Position numbers and translations under genes: made by a program
Notes under the pieces: generated by a model
Databases searched by the model: none
The model's input: only the letters and a program-made list of their open reading frames with translations
What the model was told of the DNA's origin: nothing
Shown: positions 33,555 to 43,497 of the stretch, in pieces
Layout of the letters: every line of letters starts with the position of its first letter
How positions within the stretch are numbered: the stretch's first letter is position 1
Source of the DNA: Cynocephalus volans
Lineage: Eukaryota; Chordata; Mammalia; Dermoptera; Cynocephalidae
Direction of reading: 5' to 3'
Assembly (NCBI RefSeq): GCF_027409185.1
Contig: NC_084464.1
Coordinates: 47,095,095 to 47,159,094 of the forward strand
DNA: 64,000 bases

Positions 33555-33583
<29 letters not shown>
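33555..33583. repeat. (TA)n microsatellite
   Basis: About fourteen TA units, just before a LINE-1 fragment. Confidence 0.95.
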
Positions 33584-33589
<6 letters not shown>

Positions 33590-33594
33590 TTTCG

Positions 33595-33890
33595 GTAAAA
33601 TTACATATAGTGAAGTGCCCAAATCTTTAGTGTACATGAAAATCAATGGATTTTATCCTATGCGGTCAGCCTCATGACCACCAGCAGAACAAGAGAGCAT
33701 TTCCAGCACTCCAGAAGGCTCACTCATGCTTTGCGCCTGTCAACAGCCCCAAAGGTAGCATTTGCCTGCCCTCTATCATAGATTAGTTTTGAACTTCATA
33801 TAATGGAATCACACAGTATGTACTTTTTTTGAATCTGGCTTCTTTCGCTCAACATCTTGTTCTATGTCACCCTATCATGTCACTCATGTA
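33595..33890 (-). mobile_element. LINE-1 3' fragment, reverse
   Basis: Sequence such as CATATAATGGAATCACACAG and TTTGAATCTGGCTTCTTTCG belongs to the reverse complement of the old L1M 3' region. It is truncated at both ends. Confidence 0.55.
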
Positions 33891-33919
33891 TTTCTTGTCT
33901 GTCTTCCCCTTCTAGATCT

Positions 33920-34131
33920 GCGCTTGTCCAAGAATGTAGTCACTAGCCACATGTAGTTACTTAAATTTAAATTAATTAAAGCTGAACAAAATTTAAAATT
34001 CAGCTCCTCAGTCACACTAGCCACATTTCACGTGCTCAATAGCCACCTGCGGCTAGTGGCTACCAGATTGGAACATGCGGATAAAACACATTTTCACCAT
34101 TACAGAAAGTTTTATTGGACAGTGTTGCTCT
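33920..34131. repeat. hAT-Charlie-type nonautonomous DNA transposon
   Basis: CACTAGCCACATGTAGTTAC, then TTCACGTGCTCAATAGCCAC, CTGCGGCTAGTGGCTACCAG and GTTTTATTGGACAGTGTTGC. This is the well-known 'stem' repeat with internal inverted similarity. An L2-like end follows at 34,135-34,255. Confidence 0.7.
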
Positions 34132-34834
34132 GGAATATTAGCTCCAGGAGGGCAAGGATTTCTGTTTGTTTTGTCCCCAGCTGTATCCCCAGTACCTGGA
34201 AAAGTGCCTGGCACACGGCAATTGCTCAGTATTTGCTTGTTGAATGGCTATTGAAATGACCCAACAGAGAGGTGATGGATGACACTGATAATGTAATGTC
34301 CTAAGCCCCAGCATTGGGAGGGGAGGGGTCATTAATGTGGGTGTCAGGAGCGAGTGGGCGTGTGGGTGACAATCAAGCTCAGCTGAAAGGGTAAGTAGGC
34401 ATTTGCAGGACAGGAGCTTGCTGCAGCAGAAGAAAGTGCATGAGAAAGACAGGGAAGTCTGGCTCACTCTGGTGTGTGTGAGAAGCAACTTATTTTGGGG
34501 ACACTAAGGGTAAATTTTTAAAAACTGTCCGCTCTAGGTACTAGTCAGGTCCTGCCGGCGTCCCTCCCCCTGCGCAGTCTGCACAGACGTCCCCTAGTCC
34601 CCCTGCCTGGCGGAGCAGGAGGGTGTGGTGCCGGAGGAGCCGGCGGGCAGGAATGGGGCTGGCGAGCGAGCGGAAGGTGGCCGTGGAGCCGGGCGGGGCC
34701 GTCTCCCTGCAGGACCTCGGGCAGATTTGCATCCAGAGCAAAAAGTGCAAGAGCGGCTGCTGCCGCCGGGCGTCAGATACCTGCGAATCACACTGCGCTA
34801 AGAGGGGTCCGAGGGCAGCTTGTGTCACACGCTG

Positions 34835-35561
34835 GGGGTGTCAGTGTCTGGGGAAGCCGGGGCGGGCCCCGATTCCCAGGAAGGTAAGGGTAGATGGGTG
34901 GAAATGACCTGGAGCCAGGAATTCTCTGCCGGATCGAATGCACCTCTAAGCCGCCTAGGGGAGCCTGTGGACCGACCCAGGGTGGGAGCCCGCCCCAGGG
35001 GCTTGGAATGCTGGACGCGGGGCGCGGCAGGCGATGCTTCACTTTCTAATGTGGGTTGCCATTCTCCAGGGGTCGTCTGCGCAAACCCCGAAAGTAGCAC
35101 AGTAAATGAGCACAGCTAGAGCTGACGTCGGCCTCAGACCCCACTTCACCTCCTGCACTCCTGCGCTGCCCCAGGGGTTCTGCTGTGGCCCCAGCTGTTC
35201 CTGGCCGGAAATGGGTTGAGGCAGCCTCTGAGCTGGGTGTGCTGAACAGGAGAGTTAATTTGCCCAGACATTCCAAAGAATGAGAAATCATTTACAATCA
35301 TCGAGGGCTTTGTTAGAAAATTGAAAAAAAGAAGCCATCCAAGACAATGCCGCCTGCTCCCCCTCCTCCACCCACCATCCTGCCTACCCCAAGAGTGTGT
35401 GTTCTGTCCCTGACCACAGAGTGCACCATCACTGCAATAAAGAACTTTCACTGTTTGCTGCCCACAGAGCTGGTGCCTGGGTGGGCCAGGCTGCGGAGGG
35501 TGTGGTACAGGTTGCTGGGGGCTTGGGGTGGATGAGGGGGAAGCAGGAGGAGCACTGTTGG
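34835..35561. other. Region 3' of CLPSL1 exon 2, exon 3 not found
   Basis: Scanned for the expected CPC..LTC exon 3 of a colipase-like gene. A polypyrimidine tract before position 35,391 and an acceptor-like TGCGCTGCCCCAG before 35,175 were examined, but neither is followed by a convincing match. Confidence 0.4.
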
Positions 35562-36400
35562 TGGAGGGAAAATATAGGGACATGGTCAGGGCCCCCCGAT
35601 GTTCAGAATCTTGCCAAGCATTTGATGTAAATAGGCACATGCGCCCACGTGTTCCTTGGTTACTGTTTAATGTAATTGTGCATGTGCGCCCAGGTGTCCT
35701 GGATAATTGTGAAGTAATGCCCTCTTTCTAAGAGCAGGACTGAGGTCACTTAAGATAGCCCCTCCATTGTGTGAAAGTTAGGCGGGAAAGTGGGGGTGGG
35801 ACGGGAAGAGCTCCCTTAACTGCAAAATTAGCTCATGTACTGTTGGCTTGCTTGCATTGGCTAATACCTCTTGGCTTGGTGATAGGGCGATGGAGTTGCG
35901 GAGCTTGCAGCTTTAAAAACCGAGAACAAAGACAGTTCAGGGCCGCACCTTGAATTGGCTGCTGCGGTCCCAGCCGCTGGAAATAAAATTTTTTTTCTCT
36001 TTTTCTGTATCAGTCTCCGAGGGTGATTTCTCCTGACGCCTATAACAATTAGACTTAGGTATAAAGAACAAGTGGCTCTGATCCACAGGGCCCCCCGACC
36101 CCAGGATGCGCCCCCAGGGTGGGGGGGTTACCGGGAGGCCACTGCTGCCGAGGAAGCTGAGGCCTGAGCTCATGTTGTCTGCCAATGGCTCCTGGAATCT
36201 TTCCCAATTACCTAGGGAGGACCTGCATGTGAGGGGTCTGGTGACCCAGCTGGCATGTGAGGGGTCTGTGACCCAGTCTGTACAACGGGTTTGAGGGTCT
36301 GTGGTCCCTAACCCCTAGCCCTAACAATACAAATGGAAAACTTAGTGTAACTAAAATAATGAAACATTTTGGCTTTAGTTATGAATTGTCTAGCCATACA
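35562..36400 (+). mobile_element. ERV-C: ERV-S-like LTR with a nested foreign LTR
   Basis: Starts TGGAGGGAAAATATAGG, CATGGTCAGGGCC, TGTTCAGAATCTTGCCAAGC, as in the ERV-A LTRs, and ends TAGCCATACA at 36,400. It is followed by AT and TGGTGTCAACGGCAGGATT (36,403-36,421), a diverged tRNA-Ser-type primer-binding site. It is interrupted at 35,708-36,047 by an unrelated LTR; removing that would restore continuity with the ERV-A LTR order. Only about 100 bp of internal region is seen after it. Confidence 0.75.
35708..36047 (+). repeat. Unrelated LTR nested in the ERV-C LTR
   Basis: TGTGAAGTAATGCCC to CGCCTATAACA, about 340 bp, with a GCTTTAAAAACC TATA-like box and the poly(A) signal AATAAAATTTTTT (about 35,982). 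Gammaretrovirus-like layout. The surrounding sequence on both sides belongs to one ERV-S-like LTR. The flanks (TAAT | ATTAG) do not form a clean duplication, so its borders could be off by a base or two. Confidence 0.65.
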
Positions 36401-36654
36401 ATTGGTGTCAACGGCAGGATTCTGGACAATGGCCCTAACTCTAACCTGACAGTTGGGCTTGGGGTCTTTCCCCAGTTGGGGCATGAATGAAAGTCCCCCA
36501 GAGGAAACCAAAGCTCCTTCCTATTCCGACACCTTTCCGGCTTCAGCCTACTCCACAATCCACCCTCTGAAAGCCCAGTTTACACCTGATCTCTTGGTTC
36601 CCCTGACCTTAAATTTCAGAAATGTGAAAGAAGCTGTACAAAACATCCATATGT

Positions 36655-36850
36655 ATAAAGAATTGCCAATGTTTACTGAGTACTTCTAGATGCCACAGGC
36701 AGTTCTATATGTCTAAGTCTACACACATGATCTCATTTAATCCTACAACAAACCTATAAGGGGCCTGTGTTGCTATCACCTCTGTTCTACAGATGGGAAA
36801 ACAGTGCTTGAGCAACTGACTCAGGGTCACAGAGTTTGAAAGTGATGAAT
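36655..36850 (-). repeat. MIR SINE, reverse
   Basis: TTTACTGAGTACTTCTAGATG, CATCTGTTCTAC-like core and AGATGGGAAAACAGTGC..CAACTGACTCAGGGTCAC follow the reverse MIR order. Confidence 0.65.
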
Positions 36851-37344
36851 TTGAATCTTCTGGGAGGCAGAAAGAAAAGAGAGGGTCGAGAAAGAGAGGG
36901 GAGCCAAGGAAAGAGAGAGAAAAGGCAGAGTAAGCAAAGAAAGATTGGGCACCAGCTGTGCAGGGTGGGGATGGGGGGAGGGGACAATGCGTCACGAGGA
37001 GTTGTAGAAAGTTTTACTGTGTGCTGTGAGGATGTTAGAGTCAGATGCTAGCTTGCTTGTTTGTGCGCAGTGCATCCTCAGCAGAGGCAGCCTCCAGGCA
37101 GCTCTGTTATATTCAGGTTACACTTTGGAGATGACTTTCTACCCTCATTCCTTATTCTTCCCTGTACACTCTCAACACTCTGTGGAAACCAAATGACCTG
37201 AGCTTTCCCAGCTCCAAGGCTTTGCTCCTGATCCCACTTTCTCTCTGTCCACCATGCCCTTTCTTCATCCCACTAGCTTCAATCTTGTTTTAATTACCAC
37301 ACTTGGTTCTTTAATTCCATGTCAAGTTCCACTACTCTGTGATC

Positions 37345-37483
37345 TTTTTAAAAAAAATTTATCTATTATTAATTTTTTAAATTGTGTGTGTGTGTGTGTG
37401 TGTGGCTGGCTGGTACAGATATTGTATCCTGGACCGTGGTGTTATAAACACCGTGCTCTAACCAGCTGAGCTAACCAGCCAGC
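37345..37483 (-). mobile_element. CYN-type SINE with expanded (TG)n tail
   Basis: In sense GGGCTGGCTGGTTAGCTCAG, CTGGTTAGAGCACGG, TTATAACACCACGG. The A-rich tail has become a CA/TG microsatellite at 37,383-37,404 plus A/T sequence. Approximate duplications CTGTGATC / CTGTGGTT flank it. Confidence 0.85.
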
Positions 37484-37757
37484 CCTGTGGTTGTACTTAG
37501 AGCACCCCCTTATCAGTTACAGCAAAACCGTGTACATCATACCTTGGTGGAATACACTATCCTGTACTAAATGTACCAGATGGACAACCAGACTTCCATA
37601 ATATTCCATGAACTCACCTCATTTGGAAAAAGTCTATGAAACAAACTTGGAAGGAGAGGGTGGCAGGCTGGAAACCCAGCCTCCAAGGATACCCGATGTT
37701 TTAAGAAGTTAGAAGGATAGGGGGAGGATAGAAATCCCAGAAATAAGACCAGGCCTA

Positions 37758-37862
37758 GGGGCTGACGGGTGAGTTCAGTTGGTTAGAGCGTGGTTCTGAT
37801 AACACCAAAGTCCAGGGTTCACTCCCAGTACCGGCCAGCTGCCCAAAACAATCCAAAAAAGC
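37758..37862 (+). mobile_element. CYN-type SINE, monomer
   Basis: GGGCTGACGGGTGAGTTCAG, TTGGTTAGAGCGTGG, then CCAGTACCGGCCAGCTGCC and an A-rich tail. Target duplications CCAGGCCTA lie at 37,749-37,757 and 37,863-37,871. Confidence 0.9.
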
Positions 37863-38334
37863 CCAGGCCTATACAGTCAACTAATTTTCTTTTGACAAGG
37901 GCACCAACAAGATGTTATGGGGAAAGGATAGTCTCTTCAATAAATGGCGTTGGGAAAACTGAATATCCACACGCAAAGGAATGAAATTGTAATAAAATCT
38001 TATAGCACACACAAAAAGCCAATTTAAAATGGATTGAAGACCTAAATATAAGGCCTGAAACCATAAAACTCCTAGGAGAAAACATGAGGAAAACCACGTG
38101 ACATTGGTGTTGGAAATAATTTTGGGATAGAACACCAAAAGCACAGGCAACAAAAGCCAAAGAAAAGTGGGACATCAAACTAAAAAGCTTTAACACAGCA
38201 AAGGACATAATCAACAAAGGGAAAAGGCAGCCTAGGGATTTAGAGAAAATATTTGTGAACCATGTATCTGGTAAGGGGTTAATATCCAGAACATATAAGG
38301 AACTCATACAACTCAATTAAAAAATGGGCAAAAG

Positions 38335-38435
38335 GGGGCTGGCCAGTTAGCTCAGTTGGTTAGAGCTCAGTGCTGATAGCACCAAGGTCCAGGGTTTGAT
38401 TCCTGTACTGACCAGCTGCCAAAAAAAAACAAAAA
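38335..38435 (+). mobile_element. CYN-type SINE, monomer, inside LINE-1
   Basis: GGGGGCTGGCCAGTTAGCTC, AGTTGGTTAGAGC, CCAGGGTTTGATTCCTGTAC, then an A-rich tail. The L1 sequence AATGGGCAAAGGACCTG is split, with a GGGCAAAAG / GGCAAAGG duplication. Confidence 0.92.
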
Positions 38436-38890
38436 GGCAAAGGACCTGAATAGATATATCTTGAAAGAAGACAAAAATGGCCAAGAGTTATATAAAAAGG
38501 TGCTCAACACCACTAATCATTAGGGAAATGCAAACCAAAACCACAAGGAGATATCTCACGCCCGTTAAGATGGCTTTTATCAAAAAGAAGAAATAACAGG
38601 TGTTGGCAAGGGTGAGGAGAAAGGGAATACTTGCATACTGTTGGTGGGAATGTAGATTGGTACAGCCATTGTGGAAAACAGTATGGAGTTTCCTAAAGAA
38701 ATTAAAAATAGAACTACCAGATGATCCAGCAATCCCACCACTGAGTACATACCCAAAGGAAATGAAATCACCACATTGTACAGATATCTGCACTCGCAAG
38801 TTCATTGCAGCATTTTCCACAATAGGCACGATATGGAACCAACCAAAGTGTCCACTGGCAGATGAAGGGATAAAGAAATCATGGTATATA

Positions 38891-38974
38891 TGAGGGGTCA
38901 TCAAAAAGTTCATGGAAAGATTCGTAGTATCTTTTAAATTAATTTTTCCATGAACTTTTTGAAGTACGCTCACA
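38891..38974. mobile_element. Palindromic mariner-like MITE inside LINE-1
   Basis: TGAGGGGTCATCAAAAAGTT on the left and CATGAACTTTTTGAAGTACG on the right form terminal inverted repeats around a short AT-rich centre, 84 bp in all. TA lies on each side (38,889-38,890; 38,975-38,976), as expected of Tc1/mariner insertion. Confidence 0.9.
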
Positions 38975-39471
38975 TACAATGGAATGTTATTCAGTCTTTT
39001 AAAAGGAGATCCTGCCATTTTTGACAACATAGATGAAATTGGAGAACATTATGCTAAGCGAAATGAGCCAGACATAGAAAGAAAAATACTGCATGATCTC
39101 ACTTACATGTGAAGTCTTAAAAAAAATTGAGTACATAGTAACAGAGTAAAATGGTGGTTACTAGCGGTGGGGGACGGTGGGGCTCGGGGGTTGGTGGAGG
39201 TGGGGGAATGGAAAGATGGAGGTCAAAGGGCACAAAGTTGCAGTTATGTAGAATGAATAAGTCTAAGATATCTAATGTACGACATGAGGACTAATTTGCT
39301 AAGAGAGTATATTATAGGCATCTTACCCCCTAAAAAGAAAAAAAAGGTAACCATATGGAATGATGGGTTGTTTTTTTTTTTTTGAAGACTAGTCAAGTGC
39401 AGTAGTGAGAAGTTTTTTCTTTTAAATGGGTATGTTGGTTTATTTGACTATAGTATTCACTTCACTATGTA

Positions 39472-39553
39472 TGAGGGCACTTCAAAAAGTTCACGGAAAG
39501 ATTTGTATGATCTTTTAATTCTATTTTTCCACAAACTTTTTGAAGTATCCTTG
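39472..39553. mobile_element. Palindromic mariner-like MITE inside LINE-1
   Basis: TGAGGGCACTTCAAAAAGTT on the left and CCACAAACTTTTTGAAGTAT on the right, 82 bp. It splits the L1 3' sequence CACTATG-TATATGTATAG with TA duplicated (39,470-39,471; 39,554-39,555). Confidence 0.92.
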
Positions 39554-39822
39554 TATATGTATAGAAGATAAGTATGTGTTACCCCTTAAATATATACAAT
39601 AAAAAAAAGATGAATTTGGGGAAATTTTAGTACTTTGCAATATTGAATGTTGTTGTATGTTTCATCCAGGAACATAATATGCCTGTAAGGGAACCCCCAA
39701 ACTCAAGTTGTCTTTGATGTCCTCTACTAAACAGTGTTAGCTTCATATAAAAACAAAAACAAAACCAAAAAAGGGTAGGGGGGAAAAGGATGTGTTGCTG
39801 ACATGATTAAATTATTTCCAAG

Positions 39823-40308
39823 TGTCAGGGGAAGAAAAATTTTTCCTCTACCCTCTTAGGTTTAGTATTTGGGGACCTGCAAATTAAACCGTTAAAGACA
39901 TTTTAGCAAGAGAACTGACAGGTTTTTATGTAGAATGCAGGGAGTTCACAGAAAAAAATGACTCTAGGCGGAAGTTAGAATGTGGGACTTGTATAGCATC
40001 TTAATAGAGGAAAGAGGAGGAGAAAGGGCACTTATAGGAAAACAAATAATTTTTAGAAAAGATAAAGGGGCCCTTAGGAGAATAGTTGGGAGATATGATA
40101 TTTTTGTGGCAGTGTCTGTTTAGATGGGGTGCTGACCTCTTTCTTTCTGGTGATAAATCAGTCTTCCCTGGTTTTTAGAAACTCCTGTGGAGGGGATTTA
40201 TGACAATTGAGCTCTGGGCAGATAAAAGAGTTCAGAAAAAGCCTATTCTCAAATGCCTTCGGCTCAAAATAACTTTTATGCCACAGTGATGTATTCTGGA
40301 CCCTGTCA
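39823..40308. repeat. Solo LTR, family unassigned
   Basis: Runs TGTCAGGGGAAG to GGACCCTGTCA, 486 bp, with TG..CA ends. A 4-bp duplication CAAG lies at 39,819-39,822 and 40,309-40,312. The strand was not decided. The 4-bp duplication favours an ERV1-type origin. Confidence 0.65.
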
Positions 40309-40619
40309 CAAGCCATGGAGATTCAGCTGCCCCTGTGGGAAAAGTGGGCCTTGGTGGAACCACTGCTGCCAGAATCTAGAGAAATGTGTGGGGAGAAAAG
40401 TACTGTGAGCTGTGGTTAGACTATGCCTCCACTATGCTAAAAAAAGAGGCAAGTTCTCTGATGCTGAAAAGTAGCTGAAAAGCAGCACTGTCCAGTGGAA
40501 ATAAAATGTGAGCTACATGTGTCATTTTTAATTTTCTAATAGCCATATTAAAAAATTAAGAAACAGGCGGAATCAATTTTTTTTCAAATTTAGACTTTTC
40601 TTTTTTTTGATTTAATTTT

Positions 40620-41160
40620 TGTCCACAAAGCAAGTCTTACTACATTGAAATGCTAAGACCATAGAAAACACGTTCTTTGACCACAATAACAGGAGGACAT
40701 TTAGAAAATTCACAAATACGTGGAAATTAAACAACTCTCCTAAATAAACAGTGGGTAAAAAGAAAAATCACAGGGAAATTAGAAAGTACTTTGCGATAAA
40801 AATCAAAGTCCAACATATCAAAATGTATAGGATGCAGGACTCATGCAGTGCTTGGAGGAAAATTTGTATTTGTAAACAGCTATATTAAAAATAAGAAAAA
40901 TCTCAAATCAGTAATGTAAACTTTCACCTTAAGAAAATAGAAAAAGAGCAAACTAAACCAAAAGCAAATATAAGTAGGAAATAACAAAGATTACAACAGA
41001 AATATATGAAACAGGGATTTGAAAAACAATAGAGAAAATCAACAAAACTAAAAGTTGATTCTTTAAAAAGATCAGCAGCATTTGCCAACCTTTATCTAGA
41101 ATGACCAAGAAAAAAAGAGAGAAAACCAAAATTACTAAAATCCTAAATAAAGCAGGGGCA
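40620..41160 (+). mobile_element. LINE-1 ORF2 internal fragment
   Basis: Degraded ORF2 linker region: GTGGAAATTAAACAACTCTC, GAAATTAGAAAGTACTTTGC, CAATAGAGAAAATCAACAAA and TTCTTTAAAAAGATCAGCAG. It has many stops. It lies inside the split hAT element. Confidence 0.7.
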
Positions 41161-41164
41161 TGGT

Positions 41165-41450
41165 AGAGCAGTTGCTTTTTCTATTACTCTGGAGTGGGCT
41201 TTGAGGAGAGAGATGTCCCCTTTTTCTGGTCTCCGCTGGTGATCTCCTTGTGTCACCACTGCAGTCGAGTGTATTGGCGGGCTGCCAGCACAGTGGCTGT
41301 GGCTACTGCTGTGACGTTGAGCCGCTTTTGCAGTAGCTGTGGTGGTGGCTGTGGTGGGCCACCCGTGTGGAAGTGGTGTTTTCGGTGGGCTTCGTGCCTG
41401 CTTCTGGGCAGAGGGGGCTGCCCTCGGCTTGGAATCAATTTTGATGATCT
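41165..41450. other. GC-richer segment of unknown origin
   Basis: About 285 bp, richer in CpG than its flanks, with repeated GGCTGTGG / GTAGCTGTGGTGG units. An 89-codon open frame (41,194-41,463) has no recognised domain. It lies between the L1 ORF2 piece and the resumed hAT element, so it probably entered with, or as part of, the inserted retroelement. Confidence 0.45.
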
Positions 41451-42900
41451 ATTCTGTTTATAACCCAATTAAAAATGTTATCATTTCAACATGTAAAAAT
41501 ATTTGAGATATTTTACATTCTGTTTTTTTGGTAATAAGTCTTCAAAATCCAGTTTGTATTTCACACTTAGTTCAGATGAGCCACATTTCAAGTGCTTAAT
41601 AGCCTCCATGTCAGACACCATGGGTCTACAGGGTCCAGCATCAGAAATTTTTTACGGAATCAAGGCTGCAAATATCCCTGCTTCTGTAGCTGAATATCAA
41701 GCAGATCTAGAAAGAAATTACAAGATGGGGAGCTCCTGGGATTAGGATGTTAAAATGGAAAGTGTCAGTGGCAAGACTATAGCCTCTAGAATATATTTAT
41801 GTGAATTAGAAAAAGGTGACTCCTCTGGGCTCAAGGCTTGGTGAGAGGAAGTTGCTTTTGAACAGCAGCCACAACAACAAAAAAATGCTCTCCTGCTTCC
41901 AGGCAGATTTGTACTAGTCAGATTCAGCAAAGAAAAACAAGAACCACTCCAAGTATTCCAGGTAGAAAGGATTTAATATAGGGGAATAGAGAGTTGGGGT
42001 CTTGGCCACTTGCTTCTGCAAAGCCCAACTCCCTACTTACTCCTGGAAATCAAGGACATTTTCCTCGGTCTCCCACAGTCTAAAACAGTGCTGGGCATGG
42101 TGGTCACTCAGTAGATATATAAAGAAGACATGAATAGAGGTCTCCCCCAGGACTATTTGGGCATCAAGAAGTATGACCCAGCCTGCCCCAGGGCCTGAGA
42201 CCCCTACTGGGTTAATGTATTGAAAGTATCTCTTCTTGAGCACTAACTGGTGTGTTTTCGGCAGATACCATTACCAGGTTTCCCAACACCCATTGTCCCC
42301 TCTTCCTTGCTAAATGAACCCCAATATAGTTTGGGCAGCAGTGTGCTCAGCCCCAGGACAGGGATTATGACTAGTCTCAGCCAGTCAAGGCAATCCCATT
42401 CCCTTTGCTTTCCCAGCCTTCCTTGTGGCTAGAAGGCAGTTGGGTGACCCAGTTCCAGCCATTGAGATATGGAAACATCTGCCTGAAGGATTTTGGGGAA
42501 GATAAGAAGAAGGTCTGCAGGGAGAAGAACTCTGCTCCTCATTCCCCCATCCCACCCACCTTCTACCCCATGCCTCCTGCCTTAGAATATGGTGAGAGGA
42601 TATGATGTTTCCATCTGCTGTTAAGGCATTTGGCAACTGTGAAGGGAAGGTCAAGAGAATGGCAGATGTGCAGCTATCAATCAAATGCCAGCACTTCCTA
42701 CCTCTAAACTTCTTGAATTGTGAGAAATATATGCCCCTATTTGTTTGAGCCATAATTACTTGGGTTTTCTGCCATTTACAGCTTAATGCAGTTGTAACTC
42801 ATAAACTTATAATTACTAAGGGACTCACTGATCACAGAACAACAGAATCTTGGAGCTGGGAGGGCATCTGAATTTCATTTAGTTCACTATCCCCCACTCC

Positions 42901-42995
42901 TTTTTTTTTTGTGGCTTACCAGTATGGGGATCCAAACCCTTGACCTTGCTGTTATCAGCACCACGCTCTAACCAAGAGAGCTAACCAGCCAGCCC
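42901..42995 (-). mobile_element. CYN-type SINE, monomer
   Basis: In sense GGGCTGGCTGGTTAGCTCTC, TTGGTTAGAGCGTGG, AAGGTCAAGGGTTTGGATCC and a poly(A) tail (poly(T) on the + strand at 42,901). Flanks CCACTCC / CCACTCT suggest the target duplication. Confidence 0.9.
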
Positions 42996-43239
42996 TCCGC
43001 CACTCTTTGTGTGAGTCTCCTCTCCAGTATCCCCACTGAGGGGGTCAGAGAGCTTCTATTTACATACCTCGATGACAGGGACCTCAATACTGCCTAAGGT
43101 AACTTATGTGTGATGGCTCCAGGGGGTATAACTTTTTATATTAAGCCAAAATTAGATTCCCTACAATTTACACCCATTTTTCTTAGTGTAAATAATTAGG
43201 AAAGAATAGGGCATCATAGAAAGTGTAGGGGGTGGGGTT

Positions 43240-43400
43240 AAATGGGTATAGTGCCAACTTTTTCTAATGATGTGATATTGGGCACTTTCTTTAACATCTC
43301 TGATACTTAGTCTCATTATCTGCAAAGTAAAGGTGGTAAATTCTCCTTCCCAGGATCACTGTGAGGATTTGCTAGCACAGAGTAAACCCACAGCAGTTGT
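43240..43400 (+). repeat. MIR SINE
   Basis: ATGTGATATTGGGCACTTTC, TTAGTCTCATTATCTGCAAAG and CTGTGAGGATTTGCTAG in MIR sense order, strongly diverged. Confidence 0.65.
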
Positions 43401-43497
43401 CATGATCTAACTCCTATTAACAGAGTTGGGCCTAGGAAAGAGGTAAGAGCCCAGGACAAGGGACTGGTAACTTCCAATGCAGGGTAATGATTATGGG

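Larger units (their letters stand above)
32066..34834 (+). pseudogene. CLPSL1: CLPSL1 (colipase-like 1), probably inactivated
   Basis: Exon 1 (32,066-32,157) begins ATGATGCTG but is followed by TAG at 32,075-32,077. Its 3' part reads PTEIKLL in the phase-0 frame, which is offset from the ATG frame. A donor GTAAGA follows. Exon 2 begins at 34,713 after CTCCCTGCAG and reads DLGQICIQSKKCKSGCC, then DTCESHCA, matching human CLPSL1 (ELKESC..CESHCAEKGSEGSLC, recalled). After HCA the frame breaks: GSEGSLCHT is readable only in another frame, consistent with a 1-nt deletion near 34,800-34,803. At the expected exon end (34,834) the next bases are GG, not GT; the nearest GT is at 34,838. Exon 3 was not found. 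Position between CLPSL2 and CLPS is as in human. Sequencing error cannot be excluded for any single lesion. Confidence 0.82.
37872..39608 (+). mobile_element. LINE-1 (L1MA-like) 3' portion
   Basis: Runs from the ORF2 C-terminal region (GGGGAAAGGATAGTCTCTTC, AATAAATGGCGTTGGGAAAA) through ATCCAGAACATATAAGGAAC, GATCCAGCAATCCCACCACTG, and CACTTCACTATG to the 3' end CTTAAATATATACAATAAAA. It is 5' truncated and full of stops. It hosts a CYN SINE (38,335-38,435) and two MITEs (38,891-38,974; 39,472-39,553). Because the L1 sequence is well known, all three insertions can be delimited precisely. Confidence 0.88.
40485..41640. repeat. hAT-Charlie-type element split by later insertions
   Basis: The left part (40,485-40,590, AGCACTGTCCAGTGGAAATA..TTCTAATAGCCATATT) and right part (41,458-41,625, GAGATATTTTACATTCTG..ACATTTCAAGTGCTTAATAG) belong to one known Charlie-type repeat. 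About 870 bp in the middle is foreign. Confidence 0.6.

Noticed and set aside
35391-35480. Possible CLPSL1 exon 3 after a polypyrimidine tract
   Set aside because: Only a weak, gapped resemblance (TTCTGTCCCTGA, AGTGCACCATC) to the expected CPC..LTC region, with in-frame stops; not enough to call.
36305-36326. CCCTAACCCCTAGCCCTAAC as a telomere-like repeat
   Set aside because: It is part of the ERV-C LTR and aligns with GAGCCCTGGCCCTGACA in ERV-A.
38488-39030. 180-codon minus-strand open frame
   Set aside because: Antisense to LINE-1 and the MITE within it.
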